Below are positions 34,351-45,704 of a DNA stretch of 64,000 bases, piece by piece (the stretch's first letter is position 1; every line of letters begins with the position of its first letter). The notes under the pieces are model-generated. The model was given only the letters and a program-made list of their open reading frames with translations, searched no databases and had not been told where the DNA came from. The stretch is from Scytalidium lignicola. Lineage: Eukaryota > Ascomycota > Leotiomycetes. The stretch covers positions 1 through 64,000 of the forward strand of contig NCSJ02000019.1 in assembly GCA_002812745.2 (NCBI GenBank). Direction: 5' to 3'. The position numbers and the translations under genes were made by a program.

Positions 34351-35783
34351 TCAACCATATTTTTTCTCCAGTTTCTTTAGAAGCCCAGTAACACCCCTCT
34401 CAACCTGTCCAGCTTTCTCTTCAAGCTTCCCTCTAGGTGCTTTAGCTGGCTTATGCTTCACAGAAGCCTCCCCCTCAGTTGGCCGATAGAGTTGTTGATG
34501 GACAGTATAATCGTTCATAAGTGGAGCAGATGGGGCTTGGTTGGTGTATGAATAGTTTGAATATCCACCCGGTGGTGGAGGAGGTATTCCAGGCAAACCC
34601 GGGGAGTATATTCCTGGACTAGTCATCGGAGATGAAATACCTGGTGACCCTGGGTAGTTCGCATATTGGGTTGCTGAAACGTTGGAAGGTGCGGTGGGTG
34701 GCGGCGCGAAAGATGTTTGCGGCGGCGGGCTAAAGCTCTGGGAGAAAGGGGACTGCAGTCCTGCTGATGGAGGAGGCATGGATTGGGGAGTTGCAGATTG
34801 TGGTGGGCCAGGGAAGTAACTTTGCTGTACTGGTGGGTGGCCCTGAGGTGGCCCAGGAAACATAGGACTTTGGAAGCCTGCTCCGTACGGGTGACCATGA
34901 TCTGAGGCCGCTGCTGTCATGAGTGGGTTTGCAGCACCATCCTCTGGCGGAGGAGTCTTTTCACGGTGTTTAATCTCTTCGGGAGCTGCTGGCGCCGCCG
35001 GATTATATGCAAGTGGCACAAAATTAGCCCCATCTTGACTCTTTGCAACAGTTGCGACTGGTGGTGGCCCAGGAGGCCCAGGGAGAGTTGAAGATGTTGA
35101 TGCCGAATTCCAACTGTGCCCATTATGATATGATGGATCTGAAATTGCTACATTCTCTAGCCTTTGGACAACGGGGCTAATATCTGCAGGATGAGATGAA
35201 GTAGGTGCTGGCTCATCTTTTACTGTGACTTGATATGCTGGTAGCACCCTTCGAACGACGTTAACGAACTGAAGAGCATCTTCTTTTGTCCAGAAATATA
35301 TGTCCACTGTGTGGAGCTTATATAGATACTTTTGCTCGTTCTTTGGGTCGTAGGTGGGCAAGTGCCATTCTTGGGTATCTGTTGGGCTACTTTGCTGCTG
35401 AACACCATTTACCGTCAAGGTGACGAGTGTGGAATGTGTGTATGAGTACAAGACACTAGTGGTATCGAGATCTTGATAAAATAGTCAGCAATTGGAATGT
35501 CCAATACATAAGAATAAAGTTTTAGCCTACAGCCATTGAAAGCATCCTGATCTGGAGTCCCCGGTTTGTTTGCGACTTCTAGTCGAACTCTTCTTTGGGA
35601 TGCATTCTCAAAGAGATACAGGTAAGAACCCTTATCGAACCGGTGATGAGGGGGTTTGGCTGTGGGAGGGCTGTAGTAGTAGTGCAAGTCTGAAAATCTA
35701 CTTCTATCAGAATCAAACATAGCACCCCAAATAGCGCCAGCTTACAGCGTCGCAACAAGTTCTTCTCCTGGTCGAGCCGCCAT
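34351..35783 (-). CDS. conserved proline-rich fungal protein, function unknown
   Basis: Exons 35783-35746, 35703-35531 and 35471-34351 give 443 aa. An alternative start at 35720 (MFDSDRSRF) skips the first intron and gives 436 aa. The N-terminal 150 residues look folded (FSDLHYYYSPPTAKPPHHRFDKGSYLYLFENA, LVTLTVNG, WHLPTYDPKNEQKYLYKLHTVDIYFWTKEDALQFVNVVRRVLP). The rest is Pro/Gly/Tyr/Gln-rich, and the end is conserved-looking and basic (KAPRGKLEEKAGQVERGVTGLLKKLEKKYG). The second junction uses T|AT to make Tyr-Leu-Asp-Thr-Thr and an AAG acceptor. A 5' UTR intron is suggested by GTAAGT near 35966 and an acceptor just before ATGGCGGCTCG. No domain that I can name. Confidence 0.75.
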
Positions 35784-36403
35784 ATCTGTTACTATCGCCT
35801 ACCCCGCTCTCTTAACTATTCATATGCAGGGAAGAGGTCTTTGATGAAAGGCAGCCTGAATATCAACAAAAATTGCGCATTCACTTTGCGATTGCAAAGC
35901 GTGCAGAAATGATCGCGAGAAGAAAGGAAAACAGAAACAGAGAAAGAGAATAGAAATTTAGACTTACCATCAAGTAGTGAGCTTCCCAGTAGTCATCAAT
36001 TGTCAATGGGCGGCAAGCTTGCATGTTTAAGCGCCAATAGATCCTCGGAGTCAGGGGTTGTTGATCAACCAGGGTTACTATTCTTCATGCCTAAGGCGCC
36101 AAGAAACTTCCGTGAGGCCACAACAAATTTGTTTCCGACTTTCACGTCTTTTGATTGCCTTGGGAGTGATATAGCTATAATTTCTTGAGATTCCATTCGA
36201 CCCAACTGTTAGCGGCCATATAGTTTGACGAGTTTAATTCGATTTAAGGCATGCCCGATTCCTACCAATGGAGATTTAGATTTGAAAGCTGATTGTAATG
36301 ATAGCCATATTGGATCAACGATCATCTCTCCCTGGTAATCAGTCCCTCCCTCCCGTGCCAGCGCGGGCTTTTAAAAAAGAACTATAAACATATCGAATTC
36401 GAG
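35784..36403. promoter_or_regulatory. divergent promoter of the Pro-rich gene and uS8m
   Basis: About 620 bp between divergent genes. It includes the likely 5' UTR intron donor (minus strand, near 35961-35966) of the Pro-rich gene. No other feature seen. Confidence 0.5.
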
Positions 36404-36892
36404 ATGTCTCTTGTGAACTTGGCACACGTGTGCTCTCACCTTCAGAATGCTTCCAAGGCACGACTTGGGTTAACGTCGGTCCCATCGACAAATATGATCC
36501 TCCGACTTTCCCTCGCATTACAAAACGCTGGATTTCTCTCCTCCGTCACACGGGGTGGCCCTATACCGCCGCCAATGGACGCTCTCTCAACATATGAACC
36601 CGACCCAGTAACACAGGCCAATATTGCGAGCAGAAGACTGTGGCTTGGGCTGAAGTACTACAATAACGAACCTGTTCTAAGCAAGATGAGCCTGGTTAGC
36701 AAGCCTACGAAAAGAGTGTGGATGAATTCAGAGGGAATATCTCAGTTGGTCCGAGGAAAGGATGCGAGTTATGTTAAGGGCTTGACAAACGCCGGAGAGT
36801 GCCTATTTGTAACGACGGATAAAGGGATCTTAGAAGCTAGGGAATGCGCGGAAAGGAAGGTTGGTGGTATGCTTCTGTGTCGAGTGCGATAG
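36404..36892 (+). CDS. MRPS8: mitochondrial small ribosomal subunit protein uS8m
   Basis: Intronless, 162 aa, the usual length for fungal Mrps8. The N-terminus MSLVNLAHVCSHLQNASKARLGLTSVP matches the uS8 start (a helix that contacts 16S-like rRNA). The C-terminus carries SKPTKRVWMNSEGISQLVRGKD, the Gly-rich GLTNAGECLFVTTDKGILEARECAERKVGGMLLCRV, a clear counterpart of the bacterial S8 ending (GLGIAVVSTSKGVMTDREARKxxVGGE). The N-terminal region would act as or overlap the mitochondrial import signal. Converges with the homoisocitrate dehydrogenase gene 200 bp away. Confidence 0.93.
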   Translation: MSLVNLAHVCSHLQNASKARLGLTSVPSTNMILRLSLALQNAGFLSSVTRGGPIPPPMDALSTYEPDPVTQANIASRRLWLGLKYYNNEPVLSKMSLVSKPTKRVWMNSEGISQLVRGKDASYVKGLTNAGECLFVTTDKGILEARECAERKVGGMLLCRVR

Positions 36893-37093
36893 AGTCGTAT
36901 ACTCCTGAATTTTTGTATTATATGATCTGCATGGGTGGTGTTTGGAGGGACCATCCAGACTATTTTGGAGCATATGTAAGGCTTGTACTTTAGAACTATG
37001 TATATTCATGATTTAAATATTTGTAAATTTACATGAGTTCACGGCGTATAAAATGTATCTAGTAAGATGACTTCACTATTCTATAATTTGTAA

Positions 37094-38232
<1,139 letters not shown>

Positions 38233-38805
38233 TGTTGTGCAAGAGAGGAGTGTATTTTATGTATTTACTCTTTGATGCGTTGCGAAATCGGCCGAGGAAA
38301 TTTTGTTAGGAGAGCTCCCGCCAAGGCTGCTTTGGCCCATTGGGTGTGAACGAGCAATCCCTGTCCAAGCTCCTTGATGCTGCTCTGCACGGGCGTTTCT
38401 CTTAGAGCCCCTTTTCGCGCCTCCCCACCATAGCTGTTTGAGCGTGTCCCTGCATGGGTCCTCACATAATATTTCCAGACGCGGAGCGTACCACTTACAA
38501 ATTCCATCTCCTCTTTCCGCATCTTCTTAATATATTTTGTTCTCTTCTCCTTAACACGTTTTGGCTATTTGGCTGGCTGATTTATAAACACTCGGTCCAG
38601 CGTGCTTCTTCCGCGTGAATACCGCTCCAGGAGGAAGCACTGATTCTCCGGCGTGTCCTGTTTGTTCGAGCTGCATTTCTATTGGGTAGCTGACACGCAT
38701 CCAATCTGAGATCAGCCTAGATCATTAAGACAGCTGTTTTGAATTACAGCAACTTTTCGGGTCATCGTACGGTTCTCCAGGACTGTTTCCAGGCCTTCCG
38801 ACAAG
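38233..38805. promoter_or_regulatory. bidirectional promoter of lys12 and the disordered-protein gene
   Basis: 573 bp between divergent starts. I looked for a perfect TGACTCA-type Gcn4/CpcA site, expected for amino-acid genes, and did not see one here; TGACTCG occurs only inside the lys12 intron. Confidence 0.5.
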
Positions 38806-40907
38806 ATGTCAGCCGGCGTCCGCAACTTGCGGGCGATGTTCGAGAATAGGGAGACATCAAACAGTCCACCGGATCGAGGCAGGTCCCCATCTTCAATAGG
38901 TAAGCCACCTGGACTGTTTCATATGGTGGGTGCTAAGGGATCTAGGCCCTGGTAGCAATACAACATCACCACGACCCCTTTCGAAAGTGCGGACGAGCTT
39001 TGTGACTGTAGAGAAGAATGGACAAATTGGGCTTCAACTTAGTTTTAAGAAAGATATTAATAACGGTGAATCAACAGCGGCGAAACAGAGGACAAGCTTC
39101 GACGAAGAGCAGCTTCCGCAGGCGACCCAAGAGATTAAGGGACCGATTAAAACCGAGCTAGAAGCGAAGAAGAACAGCACAGTCATTGAAGAAGCTATAC
39201 CAGAGACTGCAGTAGAAACANCCCCCCTTGGAGGAGGTGGGAAAGAAACTGGGCGGCAGCCAGAGTAGCACCGAAGCTCCTAAGAATGCTGCTCCCAAAC
39301 ATATAGCACCTGAGCACACGAAGACGCCTATAAAGAAGGAGAGCCAAGAGTTGAAGCCAAAACCAGAGGGTAGTAATGGGTTGGCACATGGAGATGCAGT
39401 ATCGGTTGGACGTACAGTTGGGAGCAAGAATGCTTCAGCTGGAAAAGGATCGGAAAAGGCCACGACAGGCAAGACAACCACTCGGCCAGCTCCTATATCT
39501 ACGACTAAGACGGCTACCAATGCCAAAACGCCATCCAAGCCCGCCAAATCACCATCTGCACCAAGAACGCCAATGACTCCACACAGAAGTCCCAGCAAGG
39601 CAAGATCAAGCTCAAGACCACCAGAGAAAAAAGCGAGCCACCATTCCGCAGCAGTATCAAGTACATCAAAACTTGCGCATACCTCTTCTACGGCTTCTGC
39701 TGCCAAAGCAAAAATCCAGTCTCCCCCACAACAGACTGGCTTTGTTAAGCCTCGGCCGAAATCTCCTACTCGGCCAGTCAAACTACCAGCATCCCTGACT
39801 GCACACACAGCATCTTCTGGATCTAAAACGGCCCCAGCTCCATCAGCAACTAGGCAATCATCAACAACGCGTACAACAAGTGCACAATCGGCTGCTCGTC
39901 CTGCAAGTCGTGCTAGTTTAAGTGCAGCTACGAAGTCCACGGAATCAAAATCATCAATGCTGAAAAGACCAACGAGCAGGCCTTCTTTGGGTGTTCCACC
40001 TAGTACATTGAAGAAGCAATCATCAAGACAGAGTCTACATCCAGCACCAGCAGATGATGGATTCTTGGCACGTATGATGCGTCCCACTACTTCTTCAGCA
40101 TCAAAAACAGCTGAAAAACACCCAGTGACACCACCAAAACGAGACCAATCCTCGAGGAAGTCCATTCGAAATGACGCTAAACCAGCAATCACGGTACCAA
40201 AGATGCCTAAATTAGCAGCAACTGTGAGTCATGGAGAGAATGTACCTAAACCGGCAGTCTCCGCAGTTAATAAAACAGCAAAAAAGACCGAGACAAATAT
40301 CGTCAAGGCAGCCAAGCCTCCTACTTTGGAAATTACGCAAGCTGAAGTTGAGGAGAAAGCAGAAAGCGTGCATGAAATTGATAAGGAATCAGAGGAAGTT
40401 TCTGAAAGCCAGGAAGGCACGAAAGCCATCGAAGAGCAAAATGAACGTTCGACAACCCCCGTTCCGGAGATAGTCGAGCATGCTGAAGAGCCCGTTTTGG
40501 AGGAGACTCAAGAGGTAACTCCAAAAGAGCCGGTTCCGGTTGAAGAGCCTGTGACAGCGTCCAACAATGCTAAGGCTGCTGTAACGGAAGAGCCTACCCT
40601 GGCAGTAGAGCCAACTGACCCCCAGATTGAGGCTGCCGAAACTGAGAGCACATCTATAGTCCTAGAGCAAGAAGGGACCGAAGCCCAACCCGAGGAGCTG
40701 ACAATATCTGAAGAGGCAACCAAAGATGGAGAGACTAACGAGATTAATGATTCAAACGACGTCGTACCATCAGAATTAGAAGCAATCAAAGAACAAGACG
40801 ATACCACTGTTGAGGAGAAAGAATCTACCGAAGAGGCGGCTATTGAACAGGCTACAGAACCTGTAGAGGCCTCTAAGGAGGACACGAAACAGTTGGTTGT
40901 TGACTAA
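38806..40907 (+). CDS. large intrinsically disordered Ser/Thr/Pro/Lys- and Glu-rich protein
   Basis: Exons 38806-38899 and 38946-40907 give 684 aa once the N at 39221 is removed; with N deleted the frame reads ETPPLEEVGKKLGG and continues to the stop. The N-terminus MSAGVRNLRAMFENRE plus PRPLSKVRTSFVTVEKNGQIG looks conserved, with the rest low complexity: basic Ser/Thr/Ala/Pro-rich to about residue 450, then strongly acidic (EVEEKAESVHEIDKESEEVSE). SRPSLGVPPSTLKKQSSRQSL-like repeats carry many candidate kinase sites. No domain is recognised. A charge-segregated, basic-then-acidic protein like this may bind cytoskeleton or chromatin, but I infer no function. The complementary strand has a 344-codon open frame that is a shadow of the biased composition. 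Confidence 0.8.
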
Positions 40908-41592
40908 AGTACGTAGGAATGATCTCGAGGCGATTTTTGTGCGGTGATACCATAGCATATATTGTTCTGTCATGTCATTAAGCGTCTGCATATTTATTAT
41001 TTTAAGATATAGGATCTTTACAATTTGAATTAGGATCTTACAAGGGCCTGTGATTAATTCCTGTTGGGCTTGGCTTGCTGACATTGCCTGCGCACGCAGT
41101 GTACAAAGATATACTTGGCATTTTTTTTCATGAGAAATATTATTTCAACCAACGTTCTTCTCCGATTTCCAATTGGGATCGACTAGAGTAGAGCGTTAAA
41201 GGATCCTGTTTGCCCCNTTTTTTGCTCTATCGGACTAGTTGATGCTCAAAAAAAAAAAATGAAGAGTGGTTTGTTTTGAGATTCATCGACTTCGATTTCT
41301 AAGAACTCTACTATAATCCATTACTCTCATGCCCCACTATTTCCCCGTGCGGTACTTAAACTGCGGGAGTAGATATCGCAAGCAAGGTTGAATGTTCCTT
41401 TCGAATATAAATAGGAAACGTTTAAATACGCTAGAGGGACGTGATACTTCCCTCTACAACCAAATTCCCAAACACGAAGCAGAGATGGTACGTTTTCAAA
41501 TCCCTTATCCAAAGTAGTCTATATCAATAGTAACACCATTCCAAGCACCAGTATTATGTTTATTCAGATCTCCTATATACTTGTGGACTTTG
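40908..41592. other. intergenic, convergent
   Basis: 3' flanks of convergent genes. N at 41217 next to poly-T and a poly-A run at 41249. No gene seen. Confidence 0.55.
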
Positions 41593-41987
41593 TTATATTA
41601 GCACATCGGACTCTCCAACAGTAGGGTTAATGCAGAACACACGAAAACAAATCCGGTCCTTAAATTTCTCGTACCCCAATTTAGGATCAGGATAATACCA
41701 AGCTCCATCCTTTAGTACTTTGTTATCCACGATGATATCATAATACTTGATGGTCCCTATTTTATCTTTGCGTGTAGTAGTTGATTCTTGGAAATATTCT
41801 GCCATAAACGGCTCTACTTTGTCTCGTGGAAACTAAAGAACAATTAACCAGCTTCTCCTGATTGTTCAAAGCTATAGCAATGGCCAAAAGCTAAAATGAG
41901 GATTCATACAAGATATTTGCCTTCTTCACAGATAAAACTGCAAGCATTGCAAATGAGTTTCCCATTGTGGGTAACATGAGTTGACAT
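41593..41987 (-). CDS. small DUF427-like protein with N-terminal CxxC motif
   Basis: Exons 41987-41910 and 41832-41593 give 105 aa. The N-terminus MSTHVTHNGKLICNACSFIC has C-x-x-C-x-x-x-C and could bind a metal. Exon 2 carries FPRDKVEPFMAEYF, KYYDIIVDNKVLKDGAWYYPDPKLGYEKFKDRICF. The W-YYPDP...KDRI-F pattern is the core of DUF427 proteins (small beta-barrel family of unknown function). The final 16 residues (RVFCINPTVGESDVLI) follow a possible GTGTGT donor and may be an unspliced intron, so the true C-terminus could differ. The function is unknown. Confidence 0.7.
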
Positions 41988-42927
41988 CTTGTTGGCCAAT
42001 ACTTCGTGTGTTAATTAAGTCACTGCGAATAAACTAAATTTACAATAACCTTGACAATCACTATCAGAACTCACCACCTACGTAGAAATCTTACGGTTCT
42101 TAAATACTCCTGCACTTCGTGTTTAGGCTTTTCCATTATGGTAGGTTGCCAAGCTCTAAATGTGCCTTTACTAGTCAGAATAAAGGAGAGTAAAGTGAAG
42201 AGGAGGGGTAAGGCCGACTCTCTCTGGCTCTTGCAAGTTGGATGGATTGTGGCTGTACATAGCAATGTAACGCCAATACCATCAACCAGAGGACAAGGCA
42301 GCAGAGTTTCAGTGTCACTGAAGGAAAAGTTAACTGTTCTCCATTCAAACAGATTGTTTTTCCCGTTTGGCAGCAAAATGTTGATTTGTACGACTATACT
42401 AGACAAAGATGCTTTTCCTACTTATAATGCCTGATTTATTCCCAATTTAAAGATAAACACTCTAAGACACGTTTCCCTCAAGTCTCTCTGATATAATTCG
42501 ACAATTTATTTCCACCACTTAGTTCGAAAATTCGACGTATTTCTGAAGAAGGGTGCAGGAGTAAAAAAAAGCCTTGGAGGTGAAAAACGAAGAAGATGGG
42601 AAGAACACTCTAGTATATTTGATGCTCCACCAAGTCTATCGAAATTATTTGTGAGCTGGAAGGTTATTTAGGTTCATGTTGACGGCAGAGAATACTATAA
42701 TTAGTGATCCAGTCTCTAGGTCTGGATCATCATAATGACCGTTCGGCTGATAAGACAGATCTAACCATTCCGAAGGGGATGTGATGACTGTGGTCGGACG
42801 GCGAGGAAAAACCTTGCTCCTTGCTCCTTGCTCCTTAATAGCACAGCACGGTTTGAGGTAATTAGGACTCTCGGGTGCCTATAATTGAAACACCCAGCCT
42901 AAGAGGCTCCGAAAATTCTACTAGGAA
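41988..42927. other. intergenic; unsupported ORF pair
   Basis: A frame of about 110 codons is open on both strands at 42051-42434, but neither has an ATG-led, domain-supported protein. A CCTTGCT tandem repeat lies at 42812-42836. Confidence 0.4.
42812..42836 (+). repeat. CCTTGCT tandem repeat (7 bp x 3.6)
   Basis: Exact short tandem array downstream of the MFS gene. Confidence 0.8.
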
Positions 42928-44824
42928 TTATAAATTATCGATGTTATATTTCTTTCTCAGAACTTCACCCCACTTCAACAAAGCCCATGGCACGGGTATC
43001 ATCCCTACAGCAATAAATGCTAATAGACTGTTCCCCCATCCTAGGCCCAGGGTATCATACATTTGCTGGCCACCTAAAGGGAGTACCGCACCAAGCACGC
43101 TTCGGACCACTGTATTGGCAGCTAATGCACTGGCCGCAAAAACAGTGTAAGCATCTACTAAATAAATCTGAATGGCCATAAAAACACATATATTTCCTAT
43201 TCCTATTATGGCGGTTGATAAGATGGGAACAATCCAATGGACGTGGTAATGAGCTGTCCAACCATAGAGGAAGAAACCGGCTGGGATGAGCACAGAGGCA
43301 GGAATCAGAGGTGGTAGACGATATTCTGGTTTCATACCTTCGGATTCTCGACCTTCAGTAGTAGCAGCATGATCCGCTGCTGCTGTACGAGACTTTAATA
43401 TACGGTCCGAGGCCCAGGCAAAGGAGAAAAGTCCTCCAAGGGAGCCAATACCGAGTCCGAGATATGTAAGCCCCACACTGCCAGACGAAAAGTGGTAGGT
43501 CTCTTCAAACACAACGGTGAAAGTTGTGAACAAGAGGTAGAGATAGCCGTAGATAACACCAACATACAAGCTTGTTGCAAGCACGATAGGGGACAGAACA
43601 AGCATTTTTGCGGGCCGAATGATGGCGCGCTGAAAGTAGTCTTTTGCAGAAAGACCAATGTCTAGTTTTGAGCGAAGATTAAGGTTTCCTGTCTCTTTCT
43701 GCAATCGCAACGTCTTCCTCTTCAGAATAACTGCCGCATACGTCTCACGCATGAGGAAAATCGAGCAGATAAGGAAGAAACCACTGATAATACTGAGGAC
43801 CCAGAAGATCCAACGCCAACCTTTGGCTTGTGTTAAATATCCACCGCAGATTGGTCCGACTGTTTAGAAGATTAGCTTTCAGGATAAAAGGTTTCTAAGA
43901 CAAGTACACACCAACTGGACCAATAATTGGGCCCATAACAAAGAACGACATTGCTTTTCCTCGTTTTTCTTGGGTAACAATATCGGCTATTGTTCCTCCT
44001 CCTAGAAGCGTTATAAGTATACCGATGAAAACCACAATGCAAAAGTAGAAATCACACACCATTGGTCAGCGGAGCACTTCCCCAGATACCAGCCATGAAA
44101 CGAAAGCCAATAAGCATATTGAGGTTGGTAGATAGGGCACAGGCAATAGTGAAAGCTAAGAATAATATATTGCACATGTGATAAATCGGAAGTCTTCCAT
44201 AGAGCTCGCTGAAGGTAGAAAATTAGTACCAAAAGAAATCACTTTAAATTATACATTTTTAAATAGCTCTTACCTGCAGGGTGCAAGAAAAAGAGGGCCC
44301 ACAGCAAATCCAAGGATATACACCGATACCACAAAGCCAGCGAGCTCGACGTTCGTACTGTTAAACTCTTCCATGAGTTGAGGAACTCCAGGGGCGAACA
44401 TTGACGATGCAAGAGGAGTCACGAAACAGATGGCTGATACAATGAAGATATTGCTCCTCCTTAGCCAATTGCTCCAGTTCATCGGGTTTTCAGGGTCGCC
44501 AGGGCCGTCCCACCACACAATATTAGGATCATCTATCTCATCCGACTTTGTATCTGGCCCTTTTTCTACATCTACTTGCAATTCGACATTTTCAACGGCA
44601 GTCTGAGTCTTGCTTGAAGATCCTGAGATTTTGTGATGCAGCGTTTTCTCGTGAATTACATAACCTTCATTGGATGGAATGTCGGCATCATGTCCCTCGA
44701 GGATTGATAGAGCAATTTTCTCGGCATCTGATGGTTCTGGCTCATGATACGAATGTCTTCGTCTCCGATCATCTTGGCTAGGCAAGGTCTCCTTGTCAAG
44801 AGCCGATTGCTCGAATGTCGGCAT
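42928..44824 (-). CDS. MFS transporter, DHA1-like drug:H+ antiporter
   Basis: Exons 44824-44274, 44208-44060, 44001-43912 and 43859-42928, 573 aa, phases closing. A hydrophilic N-terminus (about 120 residues, many charged) ends in [21 protein letters not shown], the DPxNPxNW motif before TM1 of fungal DHA1 exporters. [14 protein letters not shown] is the TM2-3 loop motif A (usually APLSEIYGR). [20 protein letters not shown] is TM5 motif C and following region. The second half has [17 protein letters not shown] and ends in a cytoplasmic KKYNIDNL. The frame extends 5' of the ATG at 44822-44824 only through a GTG, so MPTFEQ is the start. Substrate unknown; such proteins export drugs or toxic metabolites. 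Confidence 0.92.
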
Positions 44825-45704
44825 GGCTGACACCGCCGTTCTCTAATAACACAGCCATCATCATGTTAGCATTTTTGTTCATTGTTGAGATCAAATGGAG
44901 ATAATCAGAAGCCATCATTATGAGTGTGTCATGGATGGACTCAATAAGTCCGTCCGATATGCGCATCACAGAGCCATGTGGATACGTTCGTTGATTGGAA
45001 AGAAGGTTGTGTCAGCACAAGGGACGAATTAAGCTTACTGTGCACAAGTTCGAGACAAAGGCGGGGACACCCGTCTGGGGTGGCGGGAAAGATCGTCGTG
45101 GTTGGAAACTTAGACTTCAGATCCACCGCTTCTGGGAGACTGTTTCTTGCTGCATTAGGAAGAAATGTAAATTGGAAATATGGACACCGATTTCGAAGAA
45201 ATATTGTCTCCGGCTGAACGTGCTAGTAGTATTGGAACTAATCTAACTGCTTCCTTTTACAGAGCGACCCTCCCATGCGGCGGAATTTATCCACAGACTC
45301 GGTTCAAAAATGGTGTGCACCCCAAGCCGGTTATCGGAACGTACTGTGCATTCTATGCATTTTATGCTTGACTAATACCTAAATAGGAAATATCTCATCC
45401 AATCAATTCTCAGAAAACTTAGTCAAATGAGATTCCTACAGCCTTGTTATGCAGCAGCTTTGTATGCACAGTTGGTCATGGCTTGCCGGACGAAGGGTTA
45501 ACTTAACTTTACACCGAATACCGAATACACCTAATGGTGGAATGCCAAAATCAATCAAAGAGAACAGAAATTATCAATTACTTATTATCATCGTTCTGAG
45601 TAGTCGAAAGCTGGCCAGTGACCACTTACCACTCCACAGCATCTGACGGCTGCCCCAGGGTGAATTCAAATAATGTGGTCCCCAACTAGAGGCTGTTTAG
45701 CATC
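44825..45704. other. intergenic, promoter of MFS gene and 3' flank of ABC gene
   Basis: About 0.9 kb. No coding or RNA feature recognised. Confidence 0.55.

Noticed and set aside
39158..40192. 344-codon open frame on the minus strand
   Set aside because: It is a shadow of the Ser/Thr/Lys-rich plus-strand gene; the Ala/Val/Leu/Gly bias mirrors its codons and no domain is seen.
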